From assembly GCF_048569485.1 (NCBI RefSeq), contig NC_134357.1, positions 109,848,744 to 109,912,743 on the forward strand: 64,000 nucleotides of DNA, read 5' to 3'. Below, piece by piece: positions 43,531 through 54,559 of this stretch (position 1 is its first letter; each line of letters starts with the position of its first letter). The notes under the pieces were generated by a model, which worked only from the letters and a program-made list of their open reading frames with translations, searched no databases and was not told the origin of the DNA. The position numbers and the translations under genes were made by a program. Origin of the DNA: Anomaloglossus baeobatrachus (lineage: Eukaryota > Chordata > Amphibia > Anura > Aromobatidae).

Positions 43531-43765
43531 CATACACACACAGACACACACAACTCTGCTGCATACATACAGACACACACAACTCTTCTGCATGCATACA
43601 GACACACACACAACTCTGCTGCATACATACAGACACACACAACTCTGTTGCATACATACATACAGACAGACACACAACTCTGCTTCATACAGACATACAC
43701 ACACAGCTCTACTGCATACATACATACAGACACACAACTCTGCTGCACATATAGACACACACGTC
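43531..43765. repeat. CA-rich minisatellite, right part
   Basis: Continues the units seen at 38018-38382 (acacacaactctgctgcata and variants). Confidence 0.92.
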
Positions 43766-44884
43766 TCTTGGGGGCCCACACATGCAACTCTTGGGGGCCA
43801 GCACATACGGCTCGGGGAGGGGGGGCGGGGCAAACACCTGGGGGGGAGCCCATACAGCTCACTGGGGCCCATAAACCGGGTGGCTGGGAGGGAACATACA
43901 GGTCAGGGGGAAGGGTGACACATACCGCTCGGTCACAGAGGAGGGGTGGCCCACACAGTGCCGGAGAGAAGCGCTGTGTTGGGGGTCGCTGGCTGGCACT
44001 GTGCCTCCTTCATCTGTGGGACTGAGCGACGCTGCGCGGTAGCTCTGCCCACAGATGAAGCTCAAACCAGGAGCATGCTGTGGTCTGTGCGCCTTAAAGG
44101 GACAGCAGCCACAGTTACCTGCTGAGGACTGCGGTCCCCGGAACTCGGCTCGAGGGCAGCAGAACTGAACGCGAGTGGCCAAAATGCTGCCCCCCTGACA
44201 CGTGCCGCCCGGGACGGACCGCCCCCTCCGCCCGCCCTTTGCTACGCCACTGCCAGTCCTTAAAGCTTTAAAGATATTCTATCAGATGCAACAGTTAATT
44301 TTAGTTACCCACATAGTCCATATTTCAATGACACCGACCCAGAGATGAGGTAATAATCACCCCACGGATTAATACCTCCTAACTTTGCAGAACCCCGTAC
44401 CTGCAATTACCCGGAACCTGGAGCCACCATACCAAGACAGTGTCTCTCGGTCCAGTTGCCGTTCCCTTCACACCGCCTCTGGACCAGACCTACCCTTGCT
44501 GCTGTGACAAACATTTCCTAAATAATTTTTTTTTCTTTTTGACTCAAACCTCAAGGGAGGGTGGGCAGGGATCAGACTCCGTCCGGAAATGATAAGGAAG
44601 GTAAGACCCTCCCAACCCCTATTATATCTCTCCCTCCCCCCCCTGCCCCAGGCCAGTCTGCATTCTACAAATTCCACCAATCCCCTTTTTCCCATCTATT
44701 AACCCCATGTTCCCTTCACTCTGGTCATGTTGCCCCTCCACCCTATGGGTTCCATGGCTTTCTTTCATGTTTGCTAATGTGGCCCCTTGAGAAAATTAAT
44801 TGCCCACCCGTGTGCTAGGGTATGGCTGAGCAAAATTTCTAGTAGTATTAAGTGATAAGCAGAGTAAAAGCAGCAGAAAAGATG
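43766..44884. other. Unassigned repeat-like sequence
   Basis: 43766-44250 has short repeats of cttgggggcc-cacatgc and ends ctttgctacgccactg, typical of a dispersed frog repeat. 44251-44884 shows no gene. Confidence 0.4.
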
Positions 44885-45305
44885 GAGCGAGCGATAGCAC
44901 CCTCCCATGTCGGTGGCGCGTCACGGGGTGATCGCTGTCGTAGTGAACAATATCGCTACGGCAGTGTGACACGCAATTACCTGTTCACCGATGTCTCTGT
45001 GGCCGCCAAACAATCTCTCCTATAAGGGGGAGGTTCGTTTGGCATCACAGCGGCGTCACTAAGCGGCCGCCCAATAGAAGCAGAGGGTCGGAGATGAGTG
45101 GCCGGAACATCCCGCCCACCTCCTTCCTTCCTCATTGCTGGTGGCCGCAGGTACGATGTTGTTCCTCGTTCCTGCAGTGTCACACATAGCGATGTGTGCT
45201 GCCGCAGGAACGACAAACAACCTGTGTTCCAAACGAGGAACGATTTTTTAAAAATAAACGACGTGTACACAACGAACGATTTGACACCTTTTTGCGATCG
45301 TTCTT
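44885..45305. mobile_element. Miniature element, related to 14744-15326, worn
   Basis: Shares with 14744-15326 the ordered words tatcgctacggcagtgtgac, gtcactaagcggccgcccaa, cccgcccacctccttccttc and acatagcgatgtgtgctgcc. Outer ends are worn and only approximate. Confidence 0.7.
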
Positions 45306-46452
45306 GATGAAATGTTTGTTGGGCTGGTTTGAGGACTTCCTTTCTGAGACTGACTGCCTTTACCACCACTACCGCCTTTAGCAGTAAATCTGCAACGATT
45401 AATGTTTGATATTTATCCACCTCCCCAGGGACTCTAATTATGTACATCTTTATAGGGCAACATGCAATATGCACTAATGGTATTTTTCCATATGTTATTA
45501 AATTCCAACAATGGTTAGACTTTGTATTTTTCTCCCTTTTTTGGACTCTGATGTTGTACATTTATTTATGGCAACCCGCAGTATGTATTGATAATAGGTT
45601 GTCATGTTTGATTTAAACATTGATATATTTTACACTCTTTGGGTACTGGAGTTATATGGAGTTATTTGGTTGAATCAGGATTGGTCTCTGTTTTTAACAA
45701 TTTTTAACAAAAAAAGAATTGTCACTTTTGTCTAAATAAAATATTTATATTCTTTTGCACTATAAAAGCTCTTTTTCTTGTTTTCTCCTTATACTCTTGG
45801 TAACAAAGTTGACAATTGCTTTTTAGAGTGAAAAAAACAACTTTACAGCTAAATAATATTCTATGAAACTTCTATGTGAAAGGAAGCAAAAAAAACATAG
45901 TAAAAGTGATTTAATTTTAATCCATTTCTGCAATCATATTGTTCTCCAGAAGTGAAGAGGTCAATTAGAGTTGCAAATACAAAGAATTAATCATTGCAGT
46001 CAATGTGTTACGTGCTAACCTCAGACACTGACAATCTATTGTGATAATCGGATATTTCATCATGAATCAGCCCTTAAAAGGATATTTCATCAGCCAAGTA
46101 TCAAATGTTTAACCATGAAACATCACCGGCAAAATATTATGCAAGGCTACAGTCTGTATTGCTAAAGAATATGCTTCCAATAGGATAGAATAGACGGAGG
46201 CTTCAGTCTACGCCTCCTCTGCCTCTAACAAAGTCTCAATTGCTTTTTTAAATATAAATAATCATTTTGTTGTGTCTGACTCAAGTTTTTGATCTGCCCT
46301 GTGCAGTGCTACGTTTCTGTATTAATTTTTAATTAATTTGTTAATTTAGGAGCGAAGTGAAAAATGCCATAAAACATGCGAGGCACCCAGCTTTGTGTTG
46401 TATGGTAATTTGTCATAGGACATATGACCAATACAATATAATACACCAATTC
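45306..46452. other. AT-rich unassigned sequence
   Basis: No gene. Two partly similar segments (atgtacatctttatagggca near 45440 and tgtacatttatttatggcaa near 45553) suggest an old tandem duplication. Confidence 0.4.
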
Positions 46453-46805
46453 TTAAAGGGGTTGTCCAGGCTTGGGGCTCTATGTGACTGCAGACTTGTG
46501 AATCCTCACAGTGCGCACAGTTCCTGCTATCAGGATTCTCTGGTGCTGGCACTGGAAGCAGGAGGTCATGTGATTGCAAGCATGTGCTTTGCATACTTGT
46601 GGCTGTATTCCAAATAGACATGTCCTGCCTCAATCAATTCACTTGTACTGAGCGAGGCATGTGACCGCAGGTATGCCTATAGCATACTTATGGTCACGCG
46701 CCCACCTGCTCCCGACGCTGGGACTGAAGAATCCTGACAGTGGGCATGGTGCGTGCTGTGAGAATTCACAAGTGTGCAGTCAAATAGAATGACTTCAGAC
46801 TTTAA
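46453..46805. mobile_element. T2-like miniature element
   Basis: Starts TTAAAGGGGTTGTCCAGGCT. Subterminal arms gactgcagacttgtgaatcc and, inverted, gaattcacaagtgtgcagtc fold back. TTAA also at 46802. The right terminus is worn. Confidence 0.6.
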
Positions 46806-47932
46806 TTTCAAGCATTTAATGCTAATTATTATGTGACATCAAAGCCTCATCCACAAGGCAAATCTATGTGCAGGAGCTGTTTAATGACAATTGTCATCCA
46901 ACACTAGGTATAGTAGAACCCCATAAAGCTGTATGGATGCCATAATACCCATGTGATTGTACAGATCTGACATGGCCATGCACGAGGACAATGTGTGGCA
47001 TGCATTAATAAAGCATAGTAAAATTGGCATTGTCTGATAATTCTTGATTGATCTCCTTTTAGTATTTATGTAGCATCTTCTTCCATTGATAGGATCCATT
47101 TTACTAGTTCACATTACATATCTTTTATTGGGGTTTGTTTGTTTTTTTTTTTTTTTTTTTTAGACACAACGTCAGATTTTATTTTTTTCCAGTATAATGA
47201 GACAGATAGAGACATTATAATCAGACTAATGTTAAATAAACAATTCCGCGGTTGAATGTATTTATTCAGTGTGCCGAGCAGTAACCGAGCGATAAGCTGA
47301 TTTTTCTTTTAATGTCCGGCATTCTAGTCAGTCAGGCCAGATGTCCCGTACAGCATCGGTGCCAACAACTGATCATAAATGATCCGTTCTCCAAGTGCAT
47401 GGAGCAGAACACTCAGCTTATTCAGTCTTGGCTCCAGGCGCCAAATCACATGTATACTGACTGACATTATACTGCCCGGTGAAATTATTTATAAACTCAG
47501 CAACTACAATTTAGCAAGTGATTTAATAAACAGAAATTACAATACTGAAAAATCCTTGCAGGGCAGTGGAATAATACAGTATATTATGTCTGAGAGTTCT
47601 ACAACTTCTTTTAATATTTCCAAACAACCCTTCTTCTCCAAAAACTTTACCTTTAAATATTGTTATTGCTAAATCACCTGCAACCATTCAACTAGTAACA
47701 GTGACACAACATAAAGATGGCCCCTTTTGGGTTTTCCATTAATGTTTGAGATTATTACCTCCAACCCTCAGGACTGACCAGCAAAAAAGCCACTGGACCC
47801 ATCTTCCAAATTGCTGAAGTTGTGCTTGGTGCCCCCTACCCAAATCAATGGGACTAAACACTAGTAGTGGACACAAACACATGTAGGTGATCAGCAAGTT
47901 GTCTAACAGAGGGTTAAGTGAAGATCTAGCTT
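46806..47932. other. Unassigned, AT-rich sequence
   Basis: No gene or clear element. A (t)18-20 run lies at 47142-47161. Confidence 0.4.
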
Positions 47933-48055
47933 ATTTTTCCGGATTATAAGATGCATTTTTAATCCCAAAAATATGGGAGGAAAATGAGGGGTGCTTCTTA
48001 TAATCCGAATGTAGCTTATTGGGTGAGGTGGAGAGGCGTCACAGGAGATGCTGTG
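47933..48055. mobile_element. Miniature element, left part, split by Penelope insertion
   Basis: tttttccggattataagatg opens the element; its inverted partner (cttataatccgatgcgtctt) is at about 55028-55047. The two halves were joined before the Penelope-like element landed at 48055/54560. Confidence 0.8.
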
Positions 48056-49186
48056 ACTAGAAAAATATGGTGTGCACTCAGTTATTGGTAAATTGATGGA
48101 GGTGCTAGTGAGTGGACCGAGGTCCAGACTATCAAGTACAATGTAGACACTGCACTCTCCTATTCAAAGAACGAGGTATATAAAGACCAACAAAATTGTT
48201 TTAGTTCAAAAAGGTTATTTTTTGTTTTTTATTTTTGTATTTTCAAAGCTATAGGGCAATAAAGTGACAATAATACATATGGTGGGACGTTTCGGCCACA
48301 ACACTGGCCTTCTTCACGCCGTATTTACACTGTAAAAAGGGGGTAAAAAATAAGACAAAATCAATATACATGAAAAAGGAGGGAAAAGAGGAAGAGGGGT
48401 TTTTTACATATAGATACATATATACATTATTAGGTTATTTCTGCTCATAGTGAAGGATCTTTTTCCATGTCATTGTCAAATCATTGGATGCATAATCTGC
48501 AACTTTATACTGTAAGTTACAATAAATGAATGAGTACAAGGTAGAGCAATGGCGACAATAGGAAAGGTGGTAATACAGCACCTACCTCCAAAGAAGTGAA
48601 GGAAACTAATCTCCAATAGATGTAAGGAGTGTGTATAGAGAAATGTAGAGTAGGGGAACACCCTAGGTATTATTTTTCTATTTGTCACGGAAGGCAATTC
48701 CTGCAAATAAAAGGTAAACAGGGTGAGATTGGAGTCAATGGAACCCATGACTAAGGTGAGTATACCCAGATGAGCATACCTGGTGGATAGGAGGTCTCAG
48801 GGTACGGTTATTCTGGAAAGGTCTAGTGAGTATATCAGAGGAGCATTTTAACTTATGGTTTCTGGGAAAAAGGAAGGAGAGTCAGAGTGGATTTTGACAA
48901 GGAGGTTCTGAGTTTAATATATATGGTGTTTCGACCAACTACCTTATGGTAATGCACCACCTTAAATCAGTAATTATTGAAGTAGTGTAGAGACCTAGTT
49001 TGGACTTAGTATTTTCAGATATGGGATCACGTTTTTTGTCCTGAAAGGCAGAGTGCAAATACTATTAGGAGGTGCATTGTAACTTGAAATAAGAGGTTAG
49101 CAGGGAGCAAGTGGTACCTTAATGGACTCCACATGTAGAATATAGATATAAGCATGCACTGAAAGGGTCCTTATAATGCGTACTTC
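48056..49186 (-). repeat. Inverted end copy of the Penelope-like element
   Basis: Reverse complement of about 53514-54559 plus a further 100 bp that matches 49300-49415. Contains the reverse copy of the hammerhead-like motif near 48286-48317. The 90-codon frames at 48476 and 53949 are mirror images of one untranslated region. Confidence 0.88.
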
Positions 49187-49455
49187 CCACCATATGTATT
49201 ATTGTCACTTTATTGCCCTATAGCTTTGAAAATACAAAAATAAAAAACAAAAAATAACCTTTTTGAACTAAAACAATTTTGTTGGTCTTTATATACCTCG
49301 TTCTTTGAATAGGAGAGTGCAGTGTCTACATTGTACTTGATAGTCTGGACCTCGGTCCACTCACTAGCACCTCCATCAATTTACCAATAACTGAGTGCAC
49401 ACGATATTTTTCTAGTTAACGTATTGTTCTTGGTGTACTGCACCAGCTTTTTTCC

Positions 49456-50190
49456 ATGTCTTCGGACACTTTTGCATATGATGATACTACCTGTAACAAT
49501 ATACTATCCCAAGTTACTAACTCTACCGAATTCCTTAAGATCCCGATTAGAGAGGTTAGGTCTAGAGATTGGGAAAAGGAGAATCGCACATTAATTTCCC
49601 TCGATCTCCACTGTACCACCCTAGCAGAATACTTTAGACAAAGTCGTATCCCAAGGGGCCTTAGATGCAATTTGAGACCCACTCTTTTTTCAAACAACGA
49701 GGACTACTGTAAAAAGTACCAACAAATTTTGAATAAATGTTCTTTGGATATAATTGTCCTAACTATTGAACATCTCCAAATTGCCATTAAAGAATCTAAA
49801 GACAAAATAATCACCATAGAATCCCAACTAGCGGATAGCCTGACCCCTGGAGACCTTGCCACCTTCAGGAAGAAAGCGGACGATACCCTGAAAGAATTCA
49901 AGAAAAATCTAGAGGATAAGAAAAGACAGAAGTTTCAGAGAGATACTGACGATTATCTACAGAATAGAGTCTACAGATGGAAAGATTGGCAAACAAACAA
50001 CACACGCCAATGGAGAAGACCACCGAACTATCATTCAGCCTCATCCGGAAGCGAATCCAGTGGCAGCCATACGAGTGCAGCACCTTTTTTAGGACTTGGG
50101 AAAAGAAAAACAAACCAACGAGGAGGTCGAGGAGGGGGAGGCGGAGACTGGGCAATGACCTTGCGATCACAGGTAAGGGTCCCAATTTAG
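49456..50190 (+). CDS. Penelope-like ORF1, coiled-coil protein
   Basis: 244 codons from ATG. No enzyme motif. Residues about 90-165 are rich in Lys, Glu, Leu and Ile in heptad-like spacing (IEHLQIAIKESKDKIITIES, FRKKADDTLKEFKKNLEDKK), predicting a coiled coil. The C-terminus is Ser- then Gly/Arg-rich (QRGGRGGGGGDW), typical of RNA-binding tails. It overlaps the start of ORF2 by about 214 bases in another frame. A role in RNA binding is inferred only from composition. Confidence 0.7.
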   Translation: MSSDTFAYDDTTCNNILSQVTNSTEFLKIPIREVRSRDWEKENRTLISLDLHCTTLAEYFRQSRIPRGLRCNLRPTLFSNNEDYCKKYQQILNKCSLDIIVLTIEHLQIAIKESKDKIITIESQLADSLTPGDLATFRKKADDTLKEFKKNLEDKKRQKFQRDTDDYLQNRVYRWKDWQTNNTRQWRRPPNYHSASSGSESSGSHTSAAPFLGLGKRKTNQRGGRGGGGGDWAMTLRSQVRVPI

Positions 50191-52445
50191 TTATCAACAT
50201 TTCCGACTACACCCTGGCACCAGACGAGTTAGCGGTATTGAATAAAGGGCTCACTTTTTGCCCCACACCTAGGTGGGATGCTTTTACCTTAGAAAATGAC
50301 ATCCAGAGGTTTTATAGATCCATTAGACTTAAAACTCACTTTGGCACTAATCCCTCACAAGCTAGGAACCCACCAGCACCATCTAAGGAGACCAATATTA
50401 GAACACTGGGTCTATATAACCCTAGTTCCTTTATGCCACCTAAAACCAACCACGCAGTAGAAACCTTCATATCACTGGTCGACCGTGATATTAAAGACAA
50501 TATTCATGAGCATAAACTGGGTTTTTACCCGACACACAGCAATATCAGTAAATCTGAAAAACTGGCTATAGCAACATTGAGGAACAATAAAATGATAACC
50601 CTCAAGCCGGCTGATAAAGGAGGGGCCATTGTGATTCTGAATACACATGACTACATAAAAGAAGTGAAACGCCAACTTGATGATACTTCCACCTACCAAA
50701 AAATATCATTCGATCCAGTTTTCAAAATTCAACATAAAATTCAGAATTTGCTAACTATCTATCAAGACAAAGGTACTATTGACTCCTCCACTCGTTCCTT
50801 CCTAACTAAAGCACATCCCATAACTCCCGTCTTTTACGTATTACCTAAAATACATAAGTCACTCACCAACCCCCCCGGTCGGCCTATCGTAGCATCCACT
50901 GAGTCTATCCTCTCACCCCTTTCCATCTACCTCGAGAAAATACTTACCCCTCTGACCAAAAAAACCAGGTCCTTTATATTGGATACGAATAGTTTTCTCC
51001 AGAAAATCAGAAGCTTAGGTCTAATATCCCCTAACAACCTCCTCTGTACATGGGACGTCGCTAGCCTTTATACTTCTATCTCACATGCTAAAGGGATCAG
51101 AGCCACGAAAATGGCATTGGATGGCACTAACTTTGAACAGGACACAGTTGATTTCATCATGGCTCTTTTGGAGCTGGTCCTGAATGAGAATTATTTTCTA
51201 TTCAAGGATGATTTCTATATCCAATGCCACGGGACCGCGATGGGATCAAATGTAGCTCCGGCGTATGCAAACCTCTTTATGGATTTCTTTGAAAATCGAT
51301 ACATTTACTCCTATCCATCATTCGATGAACTGGCCCTTCTTTGGGTCCGTTACATCGACGATGTATTCTGCATCTGGCAGGGGGACATTACAAGCCTACT
51401 AAACTTTGATAAATATATCAATAACGTATGGCCGGAGATTAAATTCACTCTGAACTACCATTCAAGGGAAATTAATTTCCTCGACACATATATAAGAAAA
51501 GATGACATTGGTCGTTTATCCACTGACCTATACCGCAAGCCCACGGACCGTAATTGCATGCTCCTGTACAGCAGCTGCCACCCAAAATCCATCAAAAATA
51601 GCTTGCCGAGGTCGCAATTCAAAAGAATTACCCGTATAGTATCGGACGATACCACGAGAGAACAAAGACTGGAAGAGATGACTGAGAGGTTCATGACACG
51701 GAATTACCCTGAATCCTTACTAAGAGCAGAGAAGGAAAGGGCTCTTCTCCCTACTCCCTTGGGAGAGGAGACAATTAAGTATGACAGGATTCCATTTGTA
51801 CATACACATCACCCCTCCATGCCTCTAGTATACAACATCATTCATCGACACTGGCCTCTGCTGAAAAAGGCGTACCCAGATATAGGAGCATTTATTCTCC
51901 CCCCAATAATGTGTAAAAGGAGACCACCAAATATTAAGGATGCCCTGGTTAAAGCTGATGTGGGCAGTGACAGATCCAACACCCAAACACTCCTTGCGCC
52001 AAAACGCACTGGCACCTTTCCATGTCTTAGTTGCGCCTCTTGTTCGAATGTCATCAAGGGTGACCATTTTGTACATCCCAGGTCCGGCAAAAGCTTCCAC
52101 ATCAAAGAACACTTCACATGCGAAAGCAATTTTGTGATATACTTAATCAAATGTCCCTGTGGTTTGCTATATGTCGGTGAAACTACGCAACATGTAGGTG
52201 ACAGAATTGCCAGCCACAAATCTACAATTAGATGTGGGAAAGTATGGCTTCCCATCCCTTCTCATTTTCAAGAGGCCAGACACAGTGTGGCGCAATTGCG
52301 GTTTCAGGTTATCGATAGAGTACAAAGGCCTAGACGTGGCGGCAACCACATAGAACTACTGAAAAAAAGGGAAAGTTTCTGGATCTATAAACTTGAAACC
52401 CTAGCACCCAAAGGGCTGAATAGGGAAATGGACTGGCCAACTTAA
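49977..52445 (+). CDS. Penelope-like reverse transcriptase with GIY-YIG endonuclease
   Basis: 822 codons, uninterrupted. The N-terminal domain has NLVINISDYTLAPDELAVLN and GL-FCPTP, the Penelope signature region. Reverse transcriptase motifs: LKPADKGGAIVI; LPKIHKSLTNPPGRPIVAST; motif A WDVASLY with D360; motif B GTAMGSNVAPAYANLFM from 419; motif C YIDD at 459-462; then REINFLDTYI and LYRKPTDRN. A Cys cluster (C683, C686, C689) precedes the endonuclease GLLYVGETTQ (729-738) with downstream Arg and His. The polymerase copies element RNA and the endonuclease nicks the target. First ATG is used here; whether translation starts there or continues from ORF1 is not known. Confidence 0.93.
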   Translation: MERLANKQHTPMEKTTELSFSLIRKRIQWQPYECSTFFRTWEKKNKPTRRSRRGRRRLGNDLAITGKGPNLVINISDYTLAPDELAVLNKGLTFCPTPRWDAFTLENDIQRFYRSIRLKTHFGTNPSQARNPPAPSKETNIRTLGLYNPSSFMPPKTNHAVETFISLVDRDIKDNIHEHKLGFYPTHSNISKSEKLAIATLRNNKMITLKPADKGGAIVILNTHDYIKEVKRQLDDTSTYQKISFDPVFKIQHKIQNLLTIYQDKGTIDSSTRSFLTKAHPITPVFYVLPKIHKSLTNPPGRPIVASTESILSPLSIYLEKILTPLTKKTRSFILDTNSFLQKIRSLGLISPNNLLCTWDVASLYTSISHAKGIRATKMALDGTNFEQDTVDFIMALLELVLNENYFLFKDDFYIQCHGTAMGSNVAPAYANLFMDFFENRYIYSYPSFDELALLWVRYIDDVFCIWQGDITSLLNFDKYINNVWPEIKFTLNYHSREINFLDTYIRKDDIGRLSTDLYRKPTDRNCMLLYSSCHPKSIKNSLPRSQFKRITRIVSDDTTREQRLEEMTERFMTRNYPESLLRAEKERALLPTPLGEETIKYDRIPFVHTHHPSMPLVYNIIHRHWPLLKKAYPDIGAFILPPIMCKRRPPNIKDALVKADVGSDRSNTQTLLAPKRTGTFPCLSCASCSNVIKGDHFVHPRSGKSFHIKEHFTCESNFVIYLIKCPCGLLYVGETTQHVGDRIASHKSTIRCGKVWLPIPSHFQEARHSVAQLRFQVIDRVQRPRRGGNHIELLKKRESFWIYKLETLAPKGLNREMDWPT

Positions 52446-54379
52446 CGTATACATATCTATAATCGTTCTCTATGACATACTTAAGTGCTGATTTCTTATA
52501 ATTCCCTACAGAAAACCTAAGAAAAATTTCTACCACCACTGCTGCCTTCACTGCGCACTCACAATCAGATGGTAAAGTATATTTTAGCATCACGATAGAT
52601 TATAGACACTGTACTGTTCTCGCACTGAGTAGCATATTGGGACCCTTATATGTTATGCATTAACCTTTTCCTTTGTAGGTCTTAAGGAGAACACATAAGC
52701 GATACTAATACGACACACTGCTTATATCTGCGTTCCTACTCGCAGCATGCATGTACCCTGCTTTCCATTGCTATTATGTATATGTGCCGTTTATAATTTG
52801 ATACGGACACTTGTTTCTGTGCTATTCCTGCCAGCTCCTATCCCCCGCTCTTAACCTGTAACCTCATACTATTGTATTAACACACAAACATGAACATAGA
52901 AGGAAAGGCGTCTTCCCAGCACGATTATTCTACTAAGTACAAAAAACTACCAACTGCGCAGGCGCCGGCTCCTCTATTATAGACCTAACGGTACGATATG
53001 TATTCTAATACGAACGCATTGCGCTACTGCGCATGCGCCGGCGTCTGACGTCACTTCCGTTTTTCGGAGGTAAATAGCCGGCAGATTCAATTCCCAGTTG
53101 CAGCAGCCACAGTCTGGGAAGACGGCCTTCCAAGGTAGGATGCGACACTACACCCCGTCTATCCAGATCACCTACTTCATCACTGCCTGCATCCCCCTAA
53201 ACTCCGATTTTTCATCCTATAGAGGGACACCTCAAATCGCCCTTCACATGTCGCCCATATAAGGACTATACAGGTAATGTGGATTGGGTTAAACAGCTCC
53301 ATAATATCAGGTTCTATATGTCCTAGTGCCTACCCTGTTACATATTACCTCCTCTAGGCAATAGCAAGTTGTTTTCTACACACTCCCCTTCTCTACAAGT
53401 GGTGGATAATATACTGGACGGCTCAAAGGTATAATATTCCTACATTCCACACCAGTGGCATTATGTGCATTTTATTATCCTGAATCAGCTCTGCCTATTT
53501 CTCCTTATAGGAAGTACGCATTATAAGGACCCTTTCAGTGCATGCTTATATCTATATTCTACATGTGGAGTCCATTAAGGTACCACTTGCTCCCTGCTAA
53601 CCTCTTATTTCAAGTTACAATGCACCTCCTAATAGTATTTGCACTCTGCCTTTCAGGACAAAAAACGTGATCCCATATCTGAAAATACTAAGTCCAAACT
53701 AGGTCTCTACACTACTTCAATAATTACTGATTTAAGGTGGTGCATTACCATAAGGTAGTTGGTCGAAACACCATATATATTAAACTCAGAACCTCCTTGT
53801 CAAAATCCACTCTGACTCTCCTTCCTTTTTCCCAGAAACCATAAGTTAAAATGCTCCTCTGATATACTCACTAGACCTTTCCAGAATAACCGTACCCTGA
53901 GACCTCCTATCCACCAGGTATGCTCATCTGGGTATACTCACCTTAGTCATGGGTTCCATTGACTCCAATCTCACCCTGTTTACCTTTTATTTGCAGGAAT
54001 TGCCTTCCGTGACAAATAGAAAAATAATACCTAGGGTGTTCCCCTACTCTACATTTCTCTATACACACTCCTTACATCTATTGGAGATTAGTTTCCTTCA
54101 CTTCTTTGGAGGTAGGTGCTGTATTACCACCTTTCCTATTGTCGCCATTGCTCTACCTTGTACTCATTCATTTATTGTAACTTACAGTATAAAGTTGCAG
54201 ATTATGCATCCAATGATTTGACAATGACATGGAAAAAGATCCTTCACTATGAGCAGAAATAACCTAATAATGTATATATGTATCTATATGTAAAAAACCC
54301 CTCTTCCTCTTTTCCCTCCTTTTTCATGTATATTGATTTTGTCTTATTTTTTACCCCCTTTTTACAGTGTAAATACGGC
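52446..54379 (+). other. Penelope-like 3' region with promoter-like block
   Basis: Non-coding. 52920-53130 is GC-rich with gcgcatgcgcc (53029-53039, NRF-1-like), tgacgtca (53046-53053, CRE) and acttccg (53053-53059, ETS-like) followed by aaatagccggc. A second gaaac context, gtcgaaacacc, is at about 53762 without a full hammerhead core. Confidence 0.6.
53028..53059 (+). promoter_or_regulatory. NRF-1, CRE and ETS-like site cluster
   Basis: Three vertebrate housekeeping-promoter motifs within 32 bases upstream of the hammerhead-like motif. By position this could be the element's promoter, giving transcripts that start before the ribozyme. Inferred from motifs only. Confidence 0.45.
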
Positions 54380-54411
54380 GTGAAGAAGGCCAGTGTTGTG
54401 GCCGAAACGTC
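54380..54411 (+). ncRNA. Hammerhead-like motif of the Penelope element
   Basis: tgaaga core (C3 position is G), stem II GGCC with GGCC, GAAA, a two-pair stem III (ACGT) and cleavage-site C at 54411. Stem I pairing is not evident, so it departs from the consensus. The bases after the site (CCACCATATG) are exactly those that start the direct part of the element at 49187. Confidence 0.55.
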
Positions 54412-54559
54412 CCACCATATGTATTATTGTCACTTTATTGCCCTATAGCTTTGAAAATACAAAAATAAAAAACAAAAAATAACCTTTTTGAACTAAAACA
54501 ATTTTGTTGGTCTTTATATACCTCGTTCTTTGAATAGGAGAGTGCAGTGTCTACATTGT

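Larger units (their letters stand above)
48056..54559 (+). mobile_element. Penelope-like retroelement, looks whole
   Basis: 6.5-kb insertion flanked by a 15-bp duplication acaggagatgctgtg (48041-48055 and 54560-54574). Parts: an inverted copy of the 3' end (48056-49186), the direct 5' start (49187), ORF1 (49456), ORF2 with reverse transcriptase and GIY-YIG endonuclease (to 52445), a long 3' region, a hammerhead-like motif (54380-54411) and a final partial repeat. Inverted end copies and long target duplications are usual in this class. Arms match closely by eye, so insertion looks recent. Clade (Neptune, Poseidon or other) not decided. Confidence 0.9.

Noticed and set aside
48476-48748. 90-codon frame repeated at 53949-54221
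   Set aside because: The two are mirror copies in the inverted ends of the Penelope-like element, an untranslated region.
53760-53772. Second hammerhead at gtcgaaacacc
   Set aside because: The upstream sequence (ctgattta) lacks the conserved G8-A9 of the core, and stems do not pair.
48056-54559. Reading the Penelope-like element as an LTR retrotransposon
   Set aside because: The end repeats are inverted, the target duplication is 15 bp, and the polymerase ends in a GIY-YIG endonuclease rather than an integrase.
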